IMG/VR virus record: IMGVR_UViG_3300042321_002425
Location: 1 to 49,964 of that record
DNA: 49,964 nt
Reading direction: 5' to 3' (one strand)
DNA from: a virus
In this document: one piece after another, positions 14,788 to 23,424 of the stretch
Layout of the letters: each line of letters begins with the position of its first letter
Position numbering within the stretch: the stretch's first letter is position 1
Notes under the pieces: model-generated
What the model was told of the DNA's origin: nothing
The model's database searches: none
The model's input: only the letters and a program-made list of their open reading frames with translations
Program-made: the position numbers and the translations under genes

Positions 14788-16058
14788 CACGTATTCCCCC
14801 GCATCGGAGCCACGTAGACCGTAGGCGTGGTGAACGGGGTGCCAGGCACCGCCGGGGTGATCTGAACAATCAGCTTTTCAAATTCCCCGGCAGTTGGCGT
14901 TGCTGCGGTGTTGCCGTCCCACGTAGTGGTGAAGCCAGCGGCTGAAATCGTGATGATGCCGGATGTATAGCGGAAGCTTACTTCAACTTCGACATATTCC
15001 GCAAACGTGCTAGTGACGGCAAGGTCTGCAACGTTAGAGAATGCAATCGTTGTATTGCCCGCAATGGCGGCTGCCAACATGAACCGATTAGCAACGCGGA
15101 TGTCGCATGTATAGGTGGAGCCAGCAACCGTAACGATCTGCGCCCGAGGGAGAACATTCGAGCCCAGCACAGCCGCGTAGCCGGTGCGTGGTGCAACGCC
15201 ACCGAGGCCGACGCTGGTGAACTGGCCAGTATCCGGCGTGGTGCCGCCGATCGCTCCGGGGGCGGCGGGGTTGAAAAGCGTTGGCAATCCCGACAGGCTG
15301 GAGTATGCAATCTGCGCACCATCGCCGCCGTCGTGGTTGTGGCTGTTGCCATTGGTCACGCCCTGCGCTGCAGGGGCCGCCCCAATCTGCGCTGGCGTCG
15401 GCTCCACCCCCTCGATTGATACCAGAAGCGTTCCGGTAGTGGCGTGCTGCCGCCCTACCGTCGCCACCTGCTGCGCTGCCGTCGCCGGCCTTGTGCCGGT
15501 GGTGCCGCCTGCTGCACCTACCCACCACTCAGAAGACGGCGCAAACGCCGCCGTGTTCACGCCCTGCAGCTCGCCCAATACCACCGCATGGCCGAATGCA
15601 TTATTCGCCAGCTCCGAATACAGCAGCCCATGCGCGTGCGTGCGGCCTGCTACGCCTGGGTTGGTGGCCACTACCTCCAGGGTGGTGGTATCGCCCACTG
15701 CGTTGACCACTGAAACCGGCGTGCCCTTCGTCAGGGTGCCGCCAGATGTGTTCTTAACATGGAAATACAGGGTGCCCGCTACGTCCGAGTGGAGATGCGG
15801 GATCACCACCGGATCGGTGCCGGTGATCGTTAGGCCGGCAAAACTGGGGGAATCATCCGCGCCCAGTTGATCCAGTCGGACCTTATCCGCCGCCGACAGC
15901 TTGCCTGCCGTGGTCGTCGTCGCATCCGGCAGGGTGCCCGCAATCGCCGCCGTGGTCGCGTCTACGGTTGTGCCGCCCTGATCCATCGGCACCCGTTCCG
16001 CTCCCGTCAATGCGGACGCATTTGGCAGGCCTGTGATCGTGGTGGGATCGAGCGTCAT
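14787..16058 (-). CDS. Tail fibre protein, 423 aa
   Basis: Opens MTLDPTTITGLPNASALTGA and contains the fibre pattern GTLYFHVKNTSGGTLTKGTPV (about 94-114) with short Gly/Thr/Ala-rich repeats typical of trimeric beta-helical fibres. The C-terminal third resembles a structural beta-domain ending TPTVYVAPMRGNT. It overlaps both neighbours by 4 nt. It probably forms side or tip fibres with the smaller protein encoded next. Confidence 0.75.
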   Translation of the reverse strand: MTLDPTTITGLPNASALTGAERVPMDQGGTTVDATTAAIAGTLPDATTTTAGKLSAADKVRLDQLGADDSPSFAGLTITGTDPVVIPHLHSDVAGTLYFHVKNTSGGTLTKGTPVSVVNAVGDTTTLEVVATNPGVAGRTHAHGLLYSELANNAFGHAVVLGELQGVNTAAFAPSSEWWVGAAGGTTGTRPATAAQQVATVGRQHATTGTLLVSIEGVEPTPAQIGAAPAAQGVTNGNSHNHDGGDGAQIAYSSLSGLPTLFNPAAPGAIGGTTPDTGQFTSVGLGGVAPRTGYAAVLGSNVLPRAQIVTVAGSTYTCDIRVANRFMLAAAIAGNTTIAFSNVADLAVTSTFAEYVEVEVSFRYTSGIITISAAGFTTTWDGNTAATPTAGEFEKLIVQITPAVPGTPFTTPTVYVAPMRGNT

Positions 16059-16495
16059 GGAAGAATCCTCGTCTCGTAGCTGTAAGGGGCCTCCTCTCTT
16101 GACGTGCTGTTTTTGCCAGCCTGAAACGAGGCAATCAAGCCGCCGAGACCAATAAACAAGCCGAATACAGTAAGCAAGGTTGCGACAAGGTAACCCGTGG
16201 CCTCTTTCGCCCCGCGTCCCTTTGCCTGCTCGGCTATCATATCTCTATCGTCCCTTGCCGTTTTTTCCGCCTGCCTCTTAATTTCTTCCGCCATGCTGGC
16301 CACTGATTTTTCCATCCTCTCGCCAAGCTCCTTCATGGCCGTTCGATCATCCTGTCGAAGCAATACCATGTTATCGACCACCTTCTCAAGGACGGCCATA
16401 TTCGTCTGAAGGCTGACTAGATCTCCCTCCAGTCTGTCGATTCGCTTCTGATCCGGCTCGCGCACGGCAGGGGCCGGCAAGGACGGTCGAATCAT
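16055..16495 (-). CDS. Coiled-coil/transmembrane protein, holin-like
   Basis: Residues about 15-85 are a coiled coil (KRIDRLEGDLVSLQTNMAVL), followed by one long hydrophobic helix (GYLVATLLTVFGLFIGLGGL, about 100-125) and a short polar tail. This arrangement is like XhlA/haemolysin-type holin partners. It stands between the tail and fibre genes of the late operon, and a similar architecture occurs in the plus-strand gene at 45405. The stop overlaps the fibre start (ATGA). Confidence 0.55.
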   Translation of the reverse strand: MIRPSLPAPAVREPDQKRIDRLEGDLVSLQTNMAVLEKVVDNMVLLRQDDRTAMKELGERMEKSVASMAEEIKRQAEKTARDDRDMIAEQAKGRGAKEATGYLVATLLTVFGLFIGLGGLIASFQAGKNSTSREEAPYSYETRILP

Positions 16496-16523
16496 AGACC
16501 ACCTCGACTCCCGCCGGCCACGC

Positions 16524-17003
16524 TCAGGTCTCGCGCACGAGGGCCAGGGCGCCGTCTCCCTCCCACTCGGCCACTATGACAATCGGCTGCTCAGGGTCAC
16601 GGCAGTTCATGCGCACATTTGTGACAAGCACTGTCCCGGCCAGCTTAATAACGCCTGGGATTGTTGAGTAGAACACCTCAAAGTCAGGGGCAAGCTGATG
16701 GCGCTGAAGTATTAACTCGATGTCCGCGAATAGCTGATCATCTATGCCGGTGAGCGCGAATTGAAGCACTTGCCACGAGCTAAGCGCAATTGATTCATCT
16801 TCGCTGAAAACCAGATGAAACTCAAAGTCGCCAGTCCATTGAGAAACGCCGCTTACGGATCTCTCCGCTTCGTCCGCCATGTTCGTCCGGCGAAGGGAGG
16901 GGCGATTGATACCAAGCTCCCACGATCTGATGTTCGCCATGTACTGCAAGCCGTTGCCAAGGTCGATCTTGGCGGCCCCATCCGTGCCAACAGCAACTGA
17001 CAT
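16524..17003 (-). CDS. Minor tail protein, 159 aa
   Basis: A beta-rich soluble protein with LGNGLQYMANIRSWELGINR and GVSQWTGDFEFHLVFSEDES, typical of small tail-structure domains. It overlaps the start of its upstream neighbour by one base (17003) and lies in a continuous run of tail genes. A role at the tail tip is inferred from context. Confidence 0.6.
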   Translation of the reverse strand: MSVAVGTDGAAKIDLGNGLQYMANIRSWELGINRPSLRRTNMADEAERSVSGVSQWTGDFEFHLVFSEDESIALSSWQVLQFALTGIDDQLFADIELILQRHQLAPDFEVFYSTIPGVIKLAGTVLVTNVRMNCRDPEQPIVIVAEWEGDGALALVRET

Positions 17004-18031
17004 CAGACTACCCTGGCGACAAATGTAGGCGAAGCGCCGTCAACCACGACGGAGTTATTAGCGAACTGCAGGGCTTCCCATTCGTTGACTCCACTCTGAA
17101 CAATGAACTTGTCCTGATAGGCGGTGTCATTATCGTTGTAGTGCATGTAGACACCAAAATCAAGAGCGAGTTTTGTTGGCGTCCAGATAGACCACGCAAG
17201 ATCACCGCATACCGGATTATAGTCCGTGAGGTAAGCGGGATTGGCGGCGGCCTTTGCTACAGGAAGTGGCATTGCCGCGCCAAGGTTGCTAGTGGATATG
17301 TTTGTATCGGTTGCACTGGTGCCAACTCCGACATAACAGTGCGCGTTGTAGGAAAGAGCGTGGAAGGTTCCATTGCCGTTAGTGTCGGTGCGACCGCGCA
17401 ACGCCGAACCTATCAACAGGCATCGCCGGATGTTCTCCTGAAGCTGAAAGTGAACGTACCCCATCCTGGCAGATGTGTTTACGGCGATAGCGCTAAGCCC
17501 GCCAACCATGCCCTTGCCAAGATCAAGCCAGGAATGTAACGCGGTGTCTTTGTGCAGGATCGAAAAAGGAGCCGACCTTGCCCCCGGCTGCCGGAAGATA
17601 AACCAGCTCTGCTTTGTGTCGATTCCACTGGTGTAGCGATCGAGAAACAGGTTGGAAGTAGTTGAGAGTTGGGCCAGCCTTGTGGACGAAGAGTTATCTA
17701 CGCTTGTATCCGTTGGCAGCCTGTGATAGTCAAGAAACTGCGTCCCGGTTGGCACGTTGATCGGGGGCGTTCCTGACGGGTTCCATCCGCTTGACAGAGC
17801 TACGCCGAAGCTGCCAAAGCCATCCGCAATAAAGCAGTAGAACGAACTGCCATAAGTTTTTGCGGCGTCGTGCTGGATTCTCAGGACTCGATACTGTCTG
17901 TTAGTTATGCTGAACGAATCGTGCCATGCTGTCATTAGGCCGGCGTCAATGAACGCCGTGGACAACAGGTCAAGCATGTTCGTGCCAGTCCAAGGCGCGT
18001 TTGCTGTATAGGTTTGCTTTGTGACTGGCAT
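17003..18031 (-). CDS. Tail structural protein, 342 aa
   Basis: A long beta-rich protein starting MPVTKQTYTANAPWTGTNML with the segment FYCFIADGFGSFGVALSSGW and a C-terminal VVVDGASPTFVARVV. No enzymatic motif is visible. Proteins of this size and texture between the central tail hub and fibres are usually tail-tip components. ATG 18031 has no clear Shine-Dalgarno sequence. Confidence 0.6.
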   Translation of the reverse strand: MPVTKQTYTANAPWTGTNMLDLLSTAFIDAGLMTAWHDSFSITNRQYRVLRIQHDAAKTYGSSFYCFIADGFGSFGVALSSGWNPSGTPPINVPTGTQFLDYHRLPTDTSVDNSSSTRLAQLSTTSNLFLDRYTSGIDTKQSWFIFRQPGARSAPFSILHKDTALHSWLDLGKGMVGGLSAIAVNTSARMGYVHFQLQENIRRCLLIGSALRGRTDTNGNGTFHALSYNAHCYVGVGTSATDTNISTSNLGAAMPLPVAKAAANPAYLTDYNPVCGDLAWSIWTPTKLALDFGVYMHYNDNDTAYQDKFIVQSGVNEWEALQFANNSVVVDGASPTFVARVV

Positions 18032-18079
18032 GATCGAGCCGGCGGGCCAGCGAGATTCTAGCCTGTGCCAGCCCTGGCG

Positions 18080-18754
18080 CTACGGGACCGTGCCGGCAAC
18101 GGCGAGGGTCGTGGCTACGCCAAGCTCCAGCACCAGATCCGCCGGCCTGCTGACGATCTTTTTCTGGAAAATGCCAGGCTCGGCGATGGTATTGAGACTG
18201 TCCACAAGGTTGAGCGCAAGTACCTCTGTTGCGCTTCTCCTGTCGATGATCTTCAGGAATGCACTTGGTAGGCCGGTGACAACAAGGGTTGTCGATATGT
18301 TCAGGCGTAGCGGGTTGCCTCGTGTTTGTGGTAGCGCTGGTGCGCCGGGGCCGTAAACAGAATCAAACGCAAGTTCGTAAACAAGCTGAATCGTTACGTT
18401 GAAACGCCCATTTTTCACCGGCTCCAAGCGCGGCTCGCTCGCCATCGTCCAGGTCGTGCCAGTCAGGCGCTTTCTGAAGTCCGCATCATCGACCCCGCCG
18501 GCCAGCTCGATCGGCAGAGCGGTCAGGGGCCATAGGCCGCACCCCGAGGCCCTCCAGGGCAGCAGTAGCGCGAGCGCCTCATCGTCGTCCCGGCTCTCGA
18601 ACGTCATGCCCCACTCGGCTCCGCTTGGGAGCGCCCCCAGCAGCTCAGGGAAGGAGGCCGATCGCCAACTGTTGACGATGACCGGGTAGCCAGGTAGGCG
18701 CAGCTCCCAGGTGCTGGGCGTGTACGGGGGCAGCGTGATCGGGCGCTGGGTCAC
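18080..18754 (-). CDS. Tail-tip protein, 224 aa
   Basis: A soluble protein with PSGAEWGMTFESRDDDEALALLLPWRAS and an extended beta region. It resembles the small domain of the neighbouring 136-aa protein in overall style (WELRLPGYP versus KMELAWENI), hinting at related tail-tip modules, although I could not align them rigorously. ATGA overlap with the upstream gene supports the start. Function inferred from position. Confidence 0.55.
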   Translation of the reverse strand: MTQRPITLPPYTPSTWELRLPGYPVIVNSWRSASFPELLGALPSGAEWGMTFESRDDDEALALLLPWRASGCGLWPLTALPIELAGGVDDADFRKRLTGTTWTMASEPRLEPVKNGRFNVTIQLVYELAFDSVYGPGAPALPQTRGNPLRLNISTTLVVTGLPSAFLKIIDRRSATEVLALNLVDSLNTIAEPGIFQKKIVSRPADLVLELGVATTLAVAGTVP

Positions 18755-19161
18755 TCGTCGTAGCTGGCGAAGCCGCGAACGCCAATCGGCATCCGCATCG
18801 TACAGCGGCCGGCCTTGACCGCGATGACCTGCGGATTGCCGACAAAGTGCCAGGTCGCGCCAGGGAATGGCAGGGCCAGGAAGGCTTGCAGGCCGCCACC
18901 CGTGCCGGCAAGAGTCTCCGGTGGAAGTGTCAATCTGCCGTAAATGCCGTAGTTCTCATCCCATACCTTTGATAACTGCTCCGCCTCCGCGTAAGTGATG
19001 TTCTCCCACGCAAGCTCCATTTTGTCGCCGGTTGGGCGAGCAGATAGCGGCCATCGTGCAACCCTGCCATTGCGCATCTTCTTGCGAGTTTGCGGCCATT
19101 GTCCCATGGTGTAGGGCCTGGCAACCGGAATGATCCCTGGAAGTTCGGTGATGATGTTCAC
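18751..19161 (-). CDS. Tail-tip protein, 136 aa
   Basis: The product begins MNIITELPGIIPVARPYTMG and contains ARWPLSARPTGDKMELAWEN, with a Gly-rich turn near residue 90. It is overlapped by 4 nt on each side, linking the large tail hub gene and the 224-aa gene. Such small proteins following the hub gene are typical for siphovirus tail tips. Exact role unknown. Confidence 0.6.
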   Translation of the reverse strand: MNIITELPGIIPVARPYTMGQWPQTRKKMRNGRVARWPLSARPTGDKMELAWENITYAEAEQLSKVWDENYGIYGRLTLPPETLAGTGGGLQAFLALPFPGATWHFVGNPQVIAVKAGRCTMRMPIGVRGFASYDE

Positions 19162-22100
19162 AGCTCGATCACCCAGTTAGCGTCTGTTTGATATGTCGTC
19201 CAGTTTACGCCAAGCAGGCTCATGTCGCTGGAGTTGGTTGGATGGTGGAAGGCCTCTACTGTTATCACACCTTCGGCATCAATGCTTACCTTGTTGATTT
19301 CGTAGGTGCGCTGTTTTGTGTTGACGCTGGCGATTGCGAAGAAGTTACTCTCGGGTGAGGCCTTGCCGGCGGTGATGACGATGCTCTGTTCTACCGGGTC
19401 GCTACTTAGGTCCCACGTCAGGCCGGGGTAGCTGCCATCTTGAACCGGCAGGAGGTCGGGGCGGGTCGTAACGATCGTGCCATCTTCCTGTATGAAGCCC
19501 TGTACGGCGGTATTGTAGTTCACCACATCGATGTCGAGCTTGAAAAAGCTGCCTGAGCCGATCTGTGCCACGAGCACGTCTGGCGTAGTGTTAAAAGTGA
19601 CAGTGTGATCCCTAAGCGTGACGAACCGGATGTAGTAACAAGCAGCGTCAATGGCCTGCCTGTAATTCGTACACCATTTCGACAGATCCAGTACGCGCAC
19701 GGGGGCACTGGCGCTCGTGCCCACTTGCCGGACGGTCGCAACGCGCTCGCGTGCGAACAGTGGCGCCTCAAGACTGTCGGATTCTTCGCGCCATTTGACC
19801 TGCACGATAAACGGCTGCCGCGTCAGGTAGTCAACGGTATTCAGCCGGAATGTTCCCTCCTCGATGTTGCCGTTGTTAAACTGCGCCTTGATGTCGAGCG
19901 GCTCGGTAAACTCGATCGCCTTCTTGAGATAATAGACGCCGCCAAGTCGCACGAGCTTCAAAAGGTGCGCTTGCGCTGTCTCTGCGGCCCACTCAAGGAT
20001 GTTGAGCGGCTCGTCTTCTACTGGATCGTATTTGTATCCGCGATCCTGACACCACTGAGCACCCGCCTGAAAGCTGGGTCTGTCAATCTGCGCTGGCTGA
20101 GTGGCAGGGAATGCGCCAAGGTCGGTGCTTGTCATTATCTCGCGCAACCAGTCTGGCCATAAATCAGATGCTATTTTGGCATCACTGCTTAGTAATGCCG
20201 GCATTTCGTAGCCGTTATTGCAAAAGCCGCTGAAAGACTGAAGACTGTTAAACTCAAGTGAGGCCGAGATATTGACAGCAACAGTTGCCAGCCCTTCGTA
20301 AGAGGGCGTCATTTCAAGATCGCCATAATAGTTGATGTATGCTATCTCGTGCTCCGGGCTATTGCCGACACTTGTTTGCACGTTGTCATAAGGTTGCGCT
20401 TCGGCAAACCTTCCGTATCCATCAAGCATTGACTGATACTCGGGATCGGACCAGCCAAGTCCGATGTCGAACTTGGGCTCAAGTTGAGCCATCTTGCGGT
20501 AGTAGCTGTTTGTCGGGTTTATCACGAGTCCGGTTGTCGATACCGTCACCCCACCTGATGTCGTACTAACCTCTGCGTTGCTTGTCGTGTCGAGCACAAG
20601 CATTCTGGTGATGGCGTTTTGCCGAATCTCCCAGCTACTGATAGGCACAAGCCTGATCTCCCAACGCTTGTACGATGCAAAGCTGATGCGTAAATAGCTG
20701 TAGACCTCTTCCCCGCTGATGCCGGCAACAGCGAAGTTCTCCGGGAACGTCGTCCAAGTCGCGCCACGGTCGGAGCTGTACTGCAACGTGAAAGCGCTGT
20801 AGCGCCTGGTTTTTGTCGTGATCTGACTGCCGCCGCTGTCGTAGCGCGAGACCGACAGCAGGCCGTTCGCGGTTTCACCCACCTGGTTCTGGCCGGCCCT
20901 GCTGTTGATGGTCTGGATCTTTTCGCACGAACGAAAGCCGGTCATGCCATTAACGGTTATCCCAACCCGCGACTTAATGACAAGCTCGCAAACCTTAAAC
21001 TCTCTCACCGCGCCGACCGATGCAACGGCCATGCGGAAAATCTGAGACGCTTGCGAGCACAGTCTGTAGCGTCCTTCGGTGCCGCTTGACAGGGCGGCGA
21101 GATCGTTGTCGGGATCGTACTCGGGCGGGAATAAGATAGTCCCGGTTCCGCCTGGGTTCAGAAAATCCAAGCCGACAAACTGCACGCTCCCAGCTTGTAC
21201 CACTGTGAATATGTACTGCATCGAGTTGCCGTTACCAACCGGCTCCTGCTCAGAGTCGCTAATAAAGATAGACTGGCTCGGGCTTTCCGAGATTCTCTCT
21301 TCGAGTACCGCCCAGCAACTGCCAATTCTGTAAAGCTCATTGGGAATCAGCGCGGAATCGGCATTGTTCTGCACGCTTGCAACCGACGCTGCTACGCCCC
21401 CCATCTTCTCGTCAGACTCGGCATCGTCATTGATGACACGAGAGTTGTTGGTGTTGAACCGAATTGTCGTGCCCGCGTCAGTCGTACCAGACAGCACGTA
21501 GCGCAACGAGTCTCCGATGGCGACAGTTTGCGTGACGATCTGATAGTTCCCGCTTGCCGGCGTGGTCCATGTCGAGGAGCCGGACGCTCTGTGCTGCCTG
21601 ATCCCGCCGCGCATTGACCAGTAGTATTTGCCTTTCCAGGTTTCAACAAGAGCAGCGGCATCGTCGTCAGTTCGCACTTTGTCGCTGCTGCTGATTCGAG
21701 CTACGATTGTGGGCTGAATTGTGACAGAAGCGCGGTGCATCATGGCATTGGGGCACCAGCCATACAAGCCAAACGCTGTACTTGTTGACGGCGTTTCTGT
21801 CATGCAAAACGCTGTCTTGTACTGGTTGCCGCCAACATTGACAGCGAAAACATCTGCGGCGCCGTAGTTCTGAAAGTTGCCCGTGTCCCTGGCTGCTTCC
21901 CTGCCGGCGATGAAGTCGCTGCTCACAATCCGCCCGCCATTGCGGGAGTAGTAAATAGAGTACCTCGCCCCCCTGGCAAGCGCAGTTCCGCTGTACGAAT
22001 AAGCCCCGAGGGTGTTATTGCCAAACGCCCAGCCTCTGGGGTCCCAGGCATCGGCCGCCATGTTCGCGGCGCCGGCGAGGAAGATGCCACGGAACATAAC

Positions 22101-22523
22101 TGAACCGTTGTAGGCCAGCATCTGCGACCACAGTAGCGGCATTGCCACGCGCACGCCGCCAAGATTGTTTTCGCGCTTGGCGATCACAACGGGTACGAAT
22201 TGCCCGACCCTGGCCGGCTCTTGTATCGAGTCGAATCCGAAGCGCGGAGAGGAGCGCTGATTGGTCGTGCGCCCCTCACTGCTGCTACGCCTGACGATAA
22301 GTCTCGATTGCTGTTGCGCCGGAAACAGCAGCGAAGATAGCAGCGTGATCCCGACCGAGATCGCCAGGTTGACGAGTATCGGCACGAGCGGCCCGCAGAC
22401 CGGGCCTTGCGCAGGCTTCTGGATCGAGTGCGCGAGCGTGATCGCCTTCCATTGCTGGTACTCCTCCTGTGATACGCCGAGGATCTCGGCGAGGCGCCTT
22501 TCGTAGGGGAGGAGAGGGATCAT
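19158..22523 (-). CDS. Central tail hub / tail-tip protein (gpJ-like position), 1121 aa
   Basis: The largest gene after the tape measure in the tail-tip block. An early hydrophobic segment (VPILVNLAISVGITLLSSLL, about residues 47-66) is followed by VGQFVPVVIAKRENNLGGVRV and then a long beta-rich region with many Ser/Thr/Tyr. Position after the NlpC/P60-like and minor tail genes matches the gpJ/central-fibre slot, but a clear FN3 repeat is not obvious, so the homology is inferred mainly by order and size. It probably forms the tip that contacts the receptor. Confidence 0.7.
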   Translation of the reverse strand: MIPLLPYERRLAEILGVSQEEYQQWKAITLAHSIQKPAQGPVCGPLVPILVNLAISVGITLLSSLLFPAQQQSRLIVRRSSSEGRTTNQRSSPRFGFDSIQEPARVGQFVPVVIAKRENNLGGVRVAMPLLWSQMLAYNGSVMFRGIFLAGAANMAADAWDPRGWAFGNNTLGAYSYSGTALARGARYSIYYSRNGGRIVSSDFIAGREAARDTGNFQNYGAADVFAVNVGGNQYKTAFCMTETPSTSTAFGLYGWCPNAMMHRASVTIQPTIVARISSSDKVRTDDDAAALVETWKGKYYWSMRGGIRQHRASGSSTWTTPASGNYQIVTQTVAIGDSLRYVLSGTTDAGTTIRFNTNNSRVINDDAESDEKMGGVAASVASVQNNADSALIPNELYRIGSCWAVLEERISESPSQSIFISDSEQEPVGNGNSMQYIFTVVQAGSVQFVGLDFLNPGGTGTILFPPEYDPDNDLAALSSGTEGRYRLCSQASQIFRMAVASVGAVREFKVCELVIKSRVGITVNGMTGFRSCEKIQTINSRAGQNQVGETANGLLSVSRYDSGGSQITTKTRRYSAFTLQYSSDRGATWTTFPENFAVAGISGEEVYSYLRISFASYKRWEIRLVPISSWEIRQNAITRMLVLDTTSNAEVSTTSGGVTVSTTGLVINPTNSYYRKMAQLEPKFDIGLGWSDPEYQSMLDGYGRFAEAQPYDNVQTSVGNSPEHEIAYINYYGDLEMTPSYEGLATVAVNISASLEFNSLQSFSGFCNNGYEMPALLSSDAKIASDLWPDWLREIMTSTDLGAFPATQPAQIDRPSFQAGAQWCQDRGYKYDPVEDEPLNILEWAAETAQAHLLKLVRLGGVYYLKKAIEFTEPLDIKAQFNNGNIEEGTFRLNTVDYLTRQPFIVQVKWREESDSLEAPLFARERVATVRQVGTSASAPVRVLDLSKWCTNYRQAIDAACYYIRFVTLRDHTVTFNTTPDVLVAQIGSGSFFKLDIDVVNYNTAVQGFIQEDGTIVTTRPDLLPVQDGSYPGLTWDLSSDPVEQSIVITAGKASPESNFFAIASVNTKQRTYEINKVSIDAEGVITVEAFHHPTNSSDMSLLGVNWTTYQTDANWVIEL

Positions 22524-22903
22524 CTGAGGCGAAACAGTTTGAGGCCGCCGCAGGCCGAGACGGGGCCGGCGATCAGGCGTCCATGATGGCGCACCGTGAT
22601 GATGGTCTTCTCGTTGGGGAGCGCTCCGGTGCCGAAGCTGCCGTCCTTGTGATCGAACCTCACCAGGGCCCCGGTCTCAGGCTGCTCGATTCGCTCAGTG
22701 GCCTCCTCCCAGTCGAGCCTGAGCTTGCCCCAGTCGCCCTGGCGAGCCAGTTGATACCAGTGGTTCATCCATCCCTCCGGCCAGTGCATGTCCAGCTCCT
22801 CCCGGATCGCCTGGGTGGTCCTGAAGCAGCAGGCGCCCACGCCGTCCCTCGGGTCTGCATCCAAGGCCCACGGGAGCCCCACCCACTTGCGCCAAAAAGT
22901 CAA
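22520..22903 (-). CDS. NlpC/P60-like tail peptidase (putative)
   Basis: 127 aa with VGLPWALDADPRDGVGACCFRT: the Gly-Pro-Trp lead, then DxDGVGxC (Cys25/Cys26) resemble the catalytic start of phage tail NlpC/P60 (peptidase C40) proteins, and TVRHHGRLIAGPV supplies the downstream His. It is shorter than many homologues and the Asp/His spacing is unusual, so activity is uncertain. Placement between minor tail and hub genes is the classic lambda K/I neighbourhood. Confidence 0.5.
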   Translation of the reverse strand: MTFWRKWVGLPWALDADPRDGVGACCFRTTQAIREELDMHWPEGWMNHWYQLARQGDWGKLRLDWEEATERIEQPETGALVRFDHKDGSFGTGALPNEKTIITVRHHGRLIAGPVSACGGLKLFRLR

Positions 22904-23424
22904 AACGTGATTCCTCCGCTTGATGGTAACGGCCCGACCTGGGCAGCAGTAAGTCTACGTGTTGGCGCGGTCCCTGCAACAAAATTGAGCGGGTTCGCCA
23001 GCCTGAGTGTCACGGGGGCGAACTTGTCCTCCTCGCCTGGCACCTCGTCAGCGTACCCAAACGAGTCGCAAACGCAGATCGTAGAGCTGAGCGTGCTAAG
23101 CTCGGTCCATGTCGGATAGCCTGTTTCATTTGCCGGCGGGGTGCCAGCGAGTAGGACGGTGAGAATCCTGATAAAGTACCGCCCCTCTGATGCCTGCCAG
23201 AGAGTTGCGGCAGAGATAGCATTCGCTGGGGCGATCAGCTCAAACTCTCCGCTGTCACTACCGCCGGTCGAAACATCGCCAGCGATGCTAAAGGGCGCAA
23301 ACTGATAATTCGCACCGCCATAGCTTCTGGTTTCAGCCGGGAAGAAGGGCTGGAAAAGCTGACGTGGGTTGAGCGCTGTGGCTGTTGCACTCAGGAACTC
23401 GATGTAGTGGGCGACAGTAAGCAT
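22900..23424 (-). CDS. Minor tail protein (gpL-like position), 174 aa
   Basis: A beta-rich soluble protein (MLTVAHYIEFLSATATAL...) with EFELIAPANAISAATLWQAS and FVAGTAPTRRLTAAQVGPLP. It follows directly on the tape measure gene (1-nt overlap at 23424) and precedes the peptidase-like gene by ATGA, the order expected for minor tail protein M/L-type genes. Likely caps the tail tip. No enzymatic motif. Confidence 0.65.
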   Translation of the reverse strand: MLTVAHYIEFLSATATALNPRQLFQPFFPAETRSYGGANYQFAPFSIAGDVSTGGSDSGEFELIAPANAISAATLWQASEGRYFIRILTVLLAGTPPANETGYPTWTELSTLSSTICVCDSFGYADEVPGEEDKFAPVTLRLANPLNFVAGTAPTRRLTAAQVGPLPSSGGITF